From Actinomycetes bacterium (lineage in GTDB: Bacteria; Actinomycetota; Thermoleophilia; RBG-16-64-13): a stretch of DNA of 7,922 nt. Position numbers and translations under genes: made by a program. Positions 1 to 5,688 of this stretch are shown in pieces (the stretch's first letter is position 1; the number at the start of each line of letters is the position of its first letter). The stretch spans positions 1-7,922 of the forward strand of contig JAKAHF010000076.1 in NCBI GenBank assembly GCA_021815245.1. The letters are read 5' to 3'. The notes below the pieces were generated by a model. That model was not told the origin of the DNA. It ran no database searches and saw only the letters and a program-made list of their open reading frames with translations.

Positions 1-138
1 ATCGTCCGGACGGCCGAGGTGACGACGACCGCTGTGCACGGTGCCGTCGCCAAGCCGATCAAGAAGGTCGCCGGGCTCGCAGCCGGCGCCGGTGCGGCTG
101 TTTCATCACTTTTGAGTCGAACAAGGAAGGAAGTCTGA
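1..138 (+). CDS. C-terminal fragment of a DUF948-like membrane-associated protein
   Basis: The first reading frame is open from base 1 and ends at TGA 136-138, giving 45 residues of a protein whose start lies outside the window. The visible part has a Lys-Pro-Ile-Lys-Lys turn, then an Ala/Gly-rich stretch (GLAAGAGAAVSSLLS) and a basic tail. This resembles the end of actinobacterial DUF948 proteins, which have an N-terminal membrane helix, a long coiled coil and a short Gly/Ala-rich C-terminus. In Streptomyces a DUF948 gene and a small membrane protein gene sit directly upstream of alaS, and the same arrangement appears here, which is the main support for the call. Its stop overlaps the next start by one base (TGATG), so the two are probably translationally coupled. 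The function of the family is unknown. Confidence 0.6.
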   Translation: MVRTAEVTTTAVHGAVAKPIKKVAGLAAGAGAAVSSLLSRTRKEV

Positions 139-386
139 TGGGAACGTTTCGGTCTCTCTGCATCCTGGCAACAGGTGCTGCCCTCGGTGGCGCCGCTCTC
201 ATCGCCTACCGCATCTCTCAGGAAACAGGAAAGCCCCTGCAGGAAGCCTTCGCCGACGTGCCGGGCGAAGCCCAGAAGCTTTTCACCGAGATCCGCGGCA
301 GAGCGATGGAGGCCGTGGATCGCGGTCGCGACATGTATGTCGAGAAACAAGAGGAGATCGCAGAAGAGCTAGGGGAGAACGCCTAG
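138..386 (+). CDS. Small single-pass membrane protein, YtxH-like
   Basis: This 82-residue protein starts at ATG 138, with the purine-rich ribosome site AGGAAGGA six bases upstream. Residues about 5-24 are hydrophobic with small residues (ILATGAALGGAALIAY) and form one predicted membrane segment. The rest is a charged, probably helical tail with repeated Glu/Arg/Lys, ending in an acidic segment (EEIAEELGENA). A short N-terminal anchor followed by an amphipathic charged helix fits the loose YtxH family and the small protein found between DUF948 and alaS in Streptomyces. The one-base overlap with the preceding DUF948-like gene suggests the two products act together at the membrane. I do not recognise a specific function. 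Composition and codon use match the neighbours. Confidence 0.75.
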   Translation: MGTFRSLCILATGAALGGAALIAYRISQETGKPLQEAFADVPGEAQKLFTEIRGRAMEAVDRGRDMYVEKQEEIAEELGENA

Positions 387-549
387 CAACAAGCTCCCGG
401 GCACATGGCGGACCTCGACCACCGGCGACACCGGCGCAGATCGAGCGAGCGCGTCGTGCGTCCTCTGGAGATTCGCGAGAGAGCCTGCGCCGGCGCACGG
501 CGAAGGATGAGAACTATGGCCCCAGCAGAGGAAGACGAGGATTGATTCC
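387..549 (+). promoter_or_regulatory. alaS upstream region with inverted repeats
   Basis: These 163 bases hold no convincing gene. They contain a perfect 12-base palindrome, TGCGCCGGCGCA (486-497). There is also a 9-base inverted repeat, CCGGCGCAG at 431-439 and CTGCGCCGG at 485-493. An 8-base direct repeat, CACCGGCG (420-427 and 429-436), offers a second partial partner. The palindrome and the long-range stem share bases, so they cannot form together. There is no run of T after any stem, so an intrinsic terminator is unlikely. I see no T-box motif and no clear -35/-10 pair. The region may be an operator, a leader structure, or chance GC-rich symmetry. Confidence 0.4.
537..541 (+). promoter_or_regulatory. 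Ribosome binding site of alaS
   Basis: GAGGA lies eight bases before GTG 550. No other start codon exists in this frame between the stop TGA at 508-510 and GTG 550, so this site and the family-like N-terminus (MKTAELRKLYLDYF) fix the start. Confidence 0.75.
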
Positions 550-3165
550 GTGAAGACCGCCGAACTGCGCAAACTATACCTGGACTACTTCATCGGCCAA
601 GAGCACCTCTTGGTGCCAAGCTCCTCGCTCGTGCCCTACAAGGACCCGTCGGTTCTTCTGACGACGGCGGGCATGCAGCAATTCAAGCCCTATTTCATGG
701 GCCTGGCGGAGCCTCCCGCACCACGGCTGACAAGCGTCCAGAAATGCTTTCGCACGTCCGACATCGACAAGGTGGGTCTCACGGCTCGTCACTGCACGTT
801 CTTCGAGATGCTGGGCAACTTCTCCATAGGCGACTACTTCAAAGAGGGCGCGATCAAGTTCGCGTGGGAGTTCTCCCTCGACTACTTGAAACTCGACAAA
901 GACCGCATCTGGATCTCGTACTTCGAGGGGGACGATGCCATCGAGCCCGACAACGAGGCCATAGGATTCTGGAGCGAGCTCGGCGTGCCGCGTGAACGCA
1001 TGGTCGGTCTGCCGCGCAGCGCCAACTTCTGGGGTCCAGTGGGACCCAGCGGTCCGTGCGGTCCCTGCTCCGAACTGTACTACGACCGTGGACCCGAACT
1101 CGGGTGCTCCGATCCCGAATGTCGCCCCGGTTGCGACTGCGACCGCTATGTCGAATACTGGAACCTCGTCTTCACCGGGTACAACATGGACGAGAACCAG
1201 GTGCTGACTCCATTGCCGGCACAGAACATCGACACCGGCATGGGTCTCGAGCGCATCGCGGCCTTGAAGCAGGATGTGAGTTCGGTCTTCTTGACCGACG
1301 CAATGAAACCCCTCATAGAACTAGGGGAGGAGATCGCCGGCCGGCGCTTCGGCGAAGACAAGGCGACCGACGTAGCCCTCAGGGTGCTGGCCGACCATTC
1401 CCGCGCTATGACGTTCCTCGTGGCCGACGGCGTGTTGCCGAGCAACGAAGGCAGGGGCTATGTGCTTCGCCGGGTGATCAGGCGCGCCGCGCGCTTCAGC
1501 CGATCGGCCGGCATGGAGCCGCCGTTCCTCGAGCGTTTCGCCGACCGCGCTATCGAGATGATGGGCGGCGCGTACCCGGAGCTCGTGGAGAGGCGTGACA
1601 GCATTCTGCGGGTCGCCCGCACCGAGGAAGAGCGGTTCAATCGTACCCTCAAGCAGGGTCTCGACCTCGTCGAGGAGGCCATCGCCGCGGCCGGGGACAG
1701 GGGAAGCACGGAATTCCCGGGCTCGGTGGCCTTCCTGTTGCACGACACCTATGGCTTCCCGATCGAAGTCACGCGCGAGATCGTCGAAGAGCGAGGTCTC
1801 ACGCTCGACATGCAGGGTTTTGAGGAAGGCATGGCCGACCAGCGCAAACGGGCGCGCAAAGCCCAGAAGGGCGGCGACGCCCTCCAAGAGGCCATCGTGC
1901 GGTTCGCACGAGACACGGCGTATCCCACAGAGTTCAAGGGATATGAGCGCGAGGACCTCTACACGGTCGTCGAGAACGTCGAGACGCTTGCCGACGGCAA
2001 GATTCTGATCGCACTCCGCGAGAGCCCCTTCTACGCGGAGATGGGTGGGCAGACCGCCGATACCGGGCGCATCGAGTCGGAAGACGGGCAGGTGGCGGTC
2101 GAAGACGTGCAGGTGCAGGGCAACGTGCAGGTCATCGTCGCGCAGCTCCTGTGCGGCCACATCGAGGCCGGCACACGGGTCAAGGCGGCTCTGTCGACCT
2201 CTCATCGCCACGATGTAGCCTCGAATCACACGGCTACGCATCTTCTGCACTACGCCCTGCGTACACGGCTGGGCAAGGACGTCACCCAGGCCGGTTCGTC
2301 GGTGCGCGCCGACAAGTTCCGCTTCGACTTCGCTTTCCACGAGCCGCTCGGGACCCAGCGGTTGCGTGAGGTCGAAGAGCTGGTGAACCGTCGCATCGTC
2401 GAGAACCACCCGGTTCGCACTTTCACCACAAGCCTCGAGCATGCCCGCGACCTGGGCGCAATGGCGTTGTTTGGTGAGAAGTACGATGATTTCGTGCGCG
2501 TCGTCGAGATAGACGACTTCAGTCGAGAGCTATGCGGCGGCACCCATGTCGGCGCGACGAGCGAGTTGGGTATCTTCAAGATCGTTTCCGAAGGCAGCGT
2601 TGGCGCGAACGTACGCCGTATCGAAGGTGTCACCGGCAGGGCTGCGGTGGCCTACTATAGACAGCGTGACGACATCATCGCGCAGGCGGCCGGTCTGCTC
2701 GGAGCTACCGAAGACGAGATGCTGAACGCGGTCGGCAAGCTGCAGAGCAGGGCCCAAGCGCTCGAAGCCGAGATCAGGAGCTTTGTGAGCGATTCCAGCA
2801 GGGGCATCGTCGATGATCTGGCCGCCAAGGCGGTTGTGTGCGAGGGTGCCCGGATCGTTGCAGAAGTCGTCGAGGCGCGTGACATGGACCATCTGCTGTC
2901 GCTCGTCGACCAAGTCCGCGACCGCGTGCAGCCGGCCGTGGTGGCGCTTGGAGCAGCCGTGCAGGGCAAAGGCGTGCTCGTGGTGAGTGCCAGCGCCGGC
3001 ATCAGCGGCATCAACGCCGGTGAGATCGTCAAGACCTCAGCGAAGAGCTTCGGAGGTGGGGGAGGAGGCACTCCTCAACTGGGACGCGGAGGAGGAGACG
3101 CCACACGACTGAACGAGGCCGTGAAGGCCGCGCGAGAGGCGGTCCTCTCCGGCTTGGGCAGGTAA
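550..3165 (+). CDS. alaS: Alanine--tRNA ligase (AlaRS)
   Basis: This cytoplasmic class II synthetase attaches alanine to tRNA-Ala and hydrolyses Ser- and Gly-tRNA-Ala. At 871 residues it has full family length (E. coli 876). The class II core includes the motif 2 region (RTSDIDKVGLTARHCTFFEM, 68-87) with GNFSIGDYFK just after it, and motif 3 (GRGYVLRRVIRRAAR, 301-315). The editing domain has its full zinc set: H560 and H564 in NHTATHLLH, and C662 and H666 in CGGTH. The C-terminal C-Ala (DHHA1) domain ends with a glycine-rich segment (835-849) of the kind expected in bacterial AlaRS. Residues 170-197 hold six cysteines (C170, C173, C186, C191, C195, C197) in an insertion seen in a subset of bacterial AlaRS. 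The start is GTG. The stop abuts the ruvX start (TAAATG), implying coupled translation. Confidence 0.98.
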   Translation: MKTAELRKLYLDYFIGQEHLLVPSSSLVPYKDPSVLLTTAGMQQFKPYFMGLAEPPAPRLTSVQKCFRTSDIDKVGLTARHCTFFEMLGNFSIGDYFKEGAIKFAWEFSLDYLKLDKDRIWISYFEGDDAIEPDNEAIGFWSELGVPRERMVGLPRSANFWGPVGPSGPCGPCSELYYDRGPELGCSDPECRPGCDCDRYVEYWNLVFTGYNMDENQVLTPLPAQNIDTGMGLERIAALKQDVSSVFLTDAMKPLIELGEEIAGRRFGEDKATDVALRVLADHSRAMTFLVADGVLPSNEGRGYVLRRVIRRAARFSRSAGMEPPFLERFADRAIEMMGGAYPELVERRDSILRVARTEEERFNRTLKQGLDLVEEAIAAAGDRGSTEFPGSVAFLLHDTYGFPIEVTREIVEERGLTLDMQGFEEGMADQRKRARKAQKGGDALQEAIVRFARDTAYPTEFKGYEREDLYTVVENVETLADGKILIALRESPFYAEMGGQTADTGRIESEDGQVAVEDVQVQGNVQVIVAQLLCGHIEAGTRVKAALSTSHRHDVASNHTATHLLHYALRTRLGKDVTQAGSSVRADKFRFDFAFHEPLGTQRLREVEELVNRRIVENHPVRTFTTSLEHARDLGAMALFGEKYDDFVRVVEIDDFSRELCGGTHVGATSELGIFKIVSEGSVGANVRRIEGVTGRAAVAYYRQRDDIIAQAAGLLGATEDEMLNAVGKLQSRAQALEAEIRSFVSDSSRGIVDDLAAKAVVCEGARIVAEVVEARDMDHLLSLVDQVRDRVQPAVVALGAAVQGKGVLVVSASAGISGINAGEIVKTSAKSFGGGGGGTPQLGRGGGDATRLNEAVKAAREAVLSGLGR

Positions 3166-3576
3166 ATGCGCATCCTCGGAATCGACTACGGCGGAAGCCG
3201 CACCGGCTTGTCGCTGTCTGATCCGGTGGGAATCACGTGCAGCCCGCTCATGACGGTCGCGGAGAAGAATCTGGATCGTCTTGTCGAAAGGATTGTTGCC
3301 ATCGTCGAGGAGCAGGGGGTGGGCATCATCGTGGTAGGTCTGCCGCGGCCCCTCAAAGGCGGAGTGAACGCTCAGACCGAGGCAACCGAGACGTTCGCGG
3401 AGAGTCTGCGGCGTTCTACTGATGCCACGGTCACGATGTGGGATGAGCGTTTCACGTCGCGATTGGCCGACAGGGGACGACCGAGCTCGAGCAAGAGCGA
3501 ACGAGACGCGGTGGCCGCCTGCTACATGCTACAGAGCTACTTGGATTCCGGCACACGGTCGACGGAGGACTCATAA
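3166..3576 (+). CDS. ruvX: RuvX/YqgF, putative pre-16S rRNA nuclease
   Basis: This 136-residue protein belongs to the RuvC-like YqgF family, implicated in 5' maturation of 16S rRNA (and earlier suggested as a Holliday junction resolvase). The RNase H-fold acidic residues are present: D7 in GIDYG, E94 in WDERFTS, and D114 in RDAVAACYMLQSYLD. The glycine-rich VGLPRPLKGG (57-66) is the usual central motif. The segment between E94 and D114 is about four to five residues shorter than typical members, and the usual basic KK/RK stretch is reduced to SSSKSER. The frame stays open and the catalytic acids remain, so I read it as an intact gene with a trimmed loop. It starts right after the alaS stop with no strong ribosome site, so translation probably depends on coupling. 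Confidence 0.95.
   Translation: MRILGIDYGGSRTGLSLSDPVGITCSPLMTVAEKNLDRLVERIVAIVEEQGVGIIVVGLPRPLKGGVNAQTEATETFAESLRRSTDATVTMWDERFTSRLADRGRPSSSKSERDAVAACYMLQSYLDSGTRSTEDS
3564..3569 (+). promoter_or_regulatory. Ribosome binding site of mltG inside the ruvX end
   Basis: GGAGGA lies in the last ruvX codons, 11 bases before ATG 3581. It is the only strong Shine-Dalgarno match near the junction. It supports ATG 3581 over the in-frame ATG at 3422, which would add 53 non-family residues and overlap ruvX by about 155 bases. Confidence 0.75.
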
Positions 3577-3580
3577 AGCG

Positions 3581-4687
3581 ATGAGTGCACGCAACACCGG
3601 TCATCATGGAAATCGCGCTCTCTACGACAAGAAGCAGCGCAAGCGGCGCTGGCCCGCTCGCATCGTGGTAGTGGGTGGTTTCCTGGTCTTCATCACGGTC
3701 GTCGCCTTTCTTGCAAGCAAGGGGGTCGACTGGTTCAACGAGCGCACCGACGCCACGACAAGCACCACGGCCACTCATGGGCCGAGCGTCAAGGTGATCA
3801 TCAATCCTGGGATGACGGCCACCGAGATAGGGCGTCTACTCGAGGAGAAAGGCGTCATCGACAGCGCGTCTGACTTCGTCGACTTGGTGAAGTCGCGCGA
3901 CTCGGAGGGTGATCTCCGTCCTGGCAACTACGAGTTCTACGAAGATCAGAAGTTGCTTGAAGTCGTCGATACTCTGGAGAAGGGCTCCTCGACGGCCAAT
4001 CTGCGCGAGACCATTCCAGAAGGACTCGCGGTGAGCCAGGTGGCAGCCCAACTCAACAAAGAGGGCGTCATCAGCGGCGATAGTTATGCCGAACTGGCAG
4101 ACAAGCCCGAAGAGTTCCTCCTACCCGAAGTCGGTGGCAAGAAGCCGGAGGTCGACACCCTCGAGGGGCTCCTGTTCCCCAGCACGTATTTCCTCATGGA
4201 GGGTGACGGTGCCACCGAGCTCATCGGGGCGCAGTTGGCCGCGTTCACCACCAAGACCGCGTCACTCCCCTGGGAGAACGCGGAAACGCTCGGTGTCTCG
4301 CCTATGGAGATCGTGATCGTGGCGTCTTTGATCGAGAAGGAAGTGAACGTCGCGGAGGAGAGGGCGAAGGTCGCCGCGGTGATCTATAACCGCCTGAAGG
4401 CCGGGATGACGTTGGGCATCGACGCCACTGTGCGATATGCGGTCAACAAGTGGACGGGCGCCCTGACGACCGAGGATCTCTTGGTCGACTCGCCCTACAA
4501 CACTCGGGTCAAGAAGGGCCTTCCGCCGACGCCCATCTGCAGTCCTGGAGTGGCTGCCCTCGAGGCCGCCCTCACGCCCGCCAAAGTCGACTATCTATAT
4601 TACGTTCTCAAGGACAAAGCCGGGCACCACTTCTTCACGGCGTCGTATGACGAGTTTCTGGCGGCGAAGGAGAATGCGCCGCAATAG
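3581..4687 (+). CDS. mltG: Endolytic murein transglycosylase MltG (YceG-like)
   Basis: MltG cleaves nascent glycan strands at the outer face of the cytoplasmic membrane and is thought to set strand length. The predicted protein has 368 residues. A basic cytoplasmic N-terminus (KKQRKRRWPAR) leads into one membrane helix (about 27-46), followed by a Thr-rich linker. A LysM-like subdomain (about 67-140) starts at PSVKVIINPGMTATEIGRLL. The YceG catalytic domain follows, with LEGLLFPSTYFL (194-205) and the active-site region ASLIEKE (248-254). The Glu matching E. coli E218 is most likely E252. Further conserved parts are VIYNRL (267-272), SPYNTRVKKGLPPTPICSPG (304-323) and the C-terminal GHHFFTASYDEFL. 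All key features are present. The gene starts four bases after the ruvX stop, so ruvX and mltG are surely co-transcribed. Confidence 0.96.
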   Translation: MSARNTGHHGNRALYDKKQRKRRWPARIVVVGGFLVFITVVAFLASKGVDWFNERTDATTSTTATHGPSVKVIINPGMTATEIGRLLEEKGVIDSASDFVDLVKSRDSEGDLRPGNYEFYEDQKLLEVVDTLEKGSSTANLRETIPEGLAVSQVAAQLNKEGVISGDSYAELADKPEEFLLPEVGGKKPEVDTLEGLLFPSTYFLMEGDGATELIGAQLAAFTTKTASLPWENAETLGVSPMEIVIVASLIEKEVNVAEERAKVAAVIYNRLKAGMTLGIDATVRYAVNKWTGALTTEDLLVDSPYNTRVKKGLPPTPICSPGVAALEAALTPAKVDYLYYVLKDKAGHHFFTASYDEFLAAKENAPQ

Positions 4688-4746
4688 CGGCATGTCTAGT
4701 CGAAGTCACCTCCGGCCTGCGACGGACCGTGACGCATGCCAGGGTG

Positions 4747-4765
4747 CGACCTAGGTTGCAGGTCG
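4747..4765 (+). repeat. Hairpin B: perfect 6-bp inverted repeat
   Basis: CGACCT and AGGTCG flank a 7-base loop. The right arm is duplicated at 4812-4817 over the aroE ribosome binding site, so the left arm has two equal partners 13 and 65 bases downstream (start to start). Confidence 0.5.
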
Positions 4766-4803
4766 GTCTCGAGGCCGAGACGGTACTCTCGTTCGAGACG
4801 GTG
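4766..4803 (+). repeat. Hairpin C with duplicated CGAGACGGT arm
   Basis: GTCTCG (4766-4771) pairs with CGAGAC (4776-4781) over a 4-base loop. The 9-base sequence CGAGACGGT occurs at 4776-4784 and again at 4794-4802, 18 bases apart. TCTCG (4787-4791) between them can pair with the first copy. Two exclusive folds are therefore possible: 1:2 alone, or 1:4 enclosing 2:3. It could equally be a pair of protein-binding half-sites. Confidence 0.45.
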
Positions 4804-4808
4804 AACTT

Positions 4809-4814
4809 GGGAGG
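4809..4814 (+). promoter_or_regulatory. Ribosome binding site of aroE
   Basis: GGGAGG lies seven bases before GTG 4822. An in-frame TAG at 4819-4821 sits directly against the GTG, so no earlier start is possible. The site overlaps AGGTCG (4812-4817), and GGAGGT (4810-4815) is also complementary to ACCTCC at 4708-4713. Confidence 0.8.
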
Positions 4815-4821
4815 TCGATAG

Positions 4822-5688
4822 GTGGGGCAGGAGAGTTTCGAGATCGGTCCGCGCACAAGACTGCTGGGTATTCTCGGCCATCCGATAGGGCACACTCTGT
4901 CGCCGCGGCTTCACAACTCGGCCTTCCGGGCGCACGGGCTTGATGCGGTCTACCTCGCCTTCGACGTGTCTCCGGATCGGCTGCCTGGAGCTGTCGACGG
5001 CATGAGGGCTCTCGCCGTGCGTGGAGTCAACATAACGCTGCCGCACAAGCAGGCTGTGATGGCACTTCTCGACGAGATCGATCCCGTGGCCGCACGGGTG
5101 GGCGCCGTCAACACCGTCGTCAACGATATGGGGCGTCTCACGGGTCACAACACCGACATATCTGGTTTTGCGGCATCACTCAGCACTGTGAGGCCCAAAG
5201 GCGCTGCTCGTGCTGTCTGTCTGGTGCTGGGTGCGGGGGGAGCCGCCAGGGCGGTGGTCGCGGCCCTCGTCGAAGGTGGGGCCGCCGAGGTGCGTCTGCA
5301 CAATCGCACGCCGGATCGTGCGGTCGCCCTCTGTGAAGCGGCTGCCACATGGGGTGGGAGTCCGTGTCGAGTCGTGTCCGATGACGACCTTCGCGAGGCC
5401 GCGACATCGGCAGAAGTCATCGTCAACGCCACGAGTGTGGGCCTCCATGGGCTGGTCAAGGAGTTCCCTCTTCCTGTCGATACAGTTCACAGCGGCCATG
5501 TTGTGGTCGACCTCGTGTATAGGTCGGAACCCACGGCGCTGGTACAGGCTGCTCGGAGGAGGGGGGCCGCTGCGATCGACGGCAAGGAGATGCTGCTGAT
5601 GCAGGCGGCTCGCGCTTATGAGCTTTGGATGGGTCGTGAAGCGCCGGTGACGGCGATGCGCGACAGTATCGAGCGTGGGGAAAGGTGA
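4822..5688 (+). CDS. aroE: Shikimate dehydrogenase (NADP+)
   Basis: AroE reduces 3-dehydroshikimate to shikimate with NADPH in the aromatic amino acid pathway. The protein has 288 residues, slightly longer than E. coli AroE (272). The shikimate pocket is visible as GHPIGHTLSPRLHN (19-32; the first Ser of the usual SxS is Thr here), GVNITLPHK (68-76) with catalytic K76, VNTV (96-99) and GHNTDISGF (108-116) with catalytic D112. The nucleotide domain has the GAGGAARAV loop (137-145) and NRTPDRA (161-167), the Asn-Arg-Thr motif that selects NADP over NAD. NATSVGLHG (202-210), DLVY (230-233) and GKEMLLMQAARAYELWMG (254-271) complete the family pattern. The start is GTG after a strong ribosome site. 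The last four bases overlap the pilB start. A structured leader upstream may regulate it. Confidence 0.96.
   Translation: MGQESFEIGPRTRLLGILGHPIGHTLSPRLHNSAFRAHGLDAVYLAFDVSPDRLPGAVDGMRALAVRGVNITLPHKQAVMALLDEIDPVAARVGAVNTVVNDMGRLTGHNTDISGFAASLSTVRPKGAARAVCLVLGAGGAARAVVAALVEGGAAEVRLHNRTPDRAVALCEAAATWGGSPCRVVSDDDLREAATSAEVIVNATSVGLHGLVKEFPLPVDTVHSGHVVVDLVYRSEPTALVQAARRRGAAAIDGKEMLLMQAARAYELWMGREAPVTAMRDSIERGER

Larger units (their letters stand above)
4688..4821 (+). promoter_or_regulatory. aroE leader rich in alternative stem segments
   Basis: This 134-base gap has no convincing gene. From 5' to 3' it can form a composite hairpin A (GGCATG 4689-4694 with CATGCC 4735-4740; inside it GTCAC 4705-4709 with GTGAC 4729-4733 and TCCG with CGGA). 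Hairpin B is CGACCT 4747-4752 with AGGTCG 4760-4765. Hairpin C is GTCTCG 4766-4771 with CGAGAC 4776-4781. A second CGAGAC (4794-4799) and TCTCG (4787-4791) allow alternative pairings. AGGTCG recurs at 4812-4817 across the aroE Shine-Dalgarno region. No T-run follows a stem, so a standard terminator is not supported. No known riboswitch class is recognised. Pairings were found by eye; no folding energy was computed. Confidence 0.45.

Noticed and set aside
405..545. A 46-codon Arg-rich open frame ending just before alaS
   Set aside because: It has no ribosome site, its composition looks like translated GC-rich spacer, and alanine codons are not clustered as in a leader peptide.
387..549. A T-box riboswitch for alaS
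   Set aside because: No T-box sequence, specifier-loop architecture or terminator T-run is visible.
1056..1598. A 180-codon + strand open frame inside alaS
   Set aside because: It is a shifted-frame shadow with extreme Arg content and overlaps the conserved catalytic core of AlaRS.
1321..2442. A 373-codon open frame on the minus strand opposite alaS
   Set aside because: It lies wholly within well-conserved alaS, its product resembles no family I know, and long antisense frames are common in GC-rich genes.
3422..3580. An upstream in-frame ATG for mltG
   Set aside because: The added 53 residues are the shifted-frame reading of ruvX, while ATG 3581 has a strong ribosome site and gives a normal basic N-terminus plus membrane helix.
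4756..4789. A possible promoter (TTGCAG and TACTCT) upstream of aroE
   Set aside because: The spacing is about 22 bases, too long for a standard sigma-70 type promoter, and both boxes match poorly.
4729..4821. A short GTG-started open frame ending in TAG directly before aroE
   Set aside because: It has no ribosome site and an unrecognisable product of about 30 residues; it only shares the aroE frame up to the TAG.
4696..5148. Minus-strand frames over the aroE leader and aroE start
   Set aside because: They overlap aroE on the opposite strand and show no family features; the leader symmetry itself helps keep both strands open.
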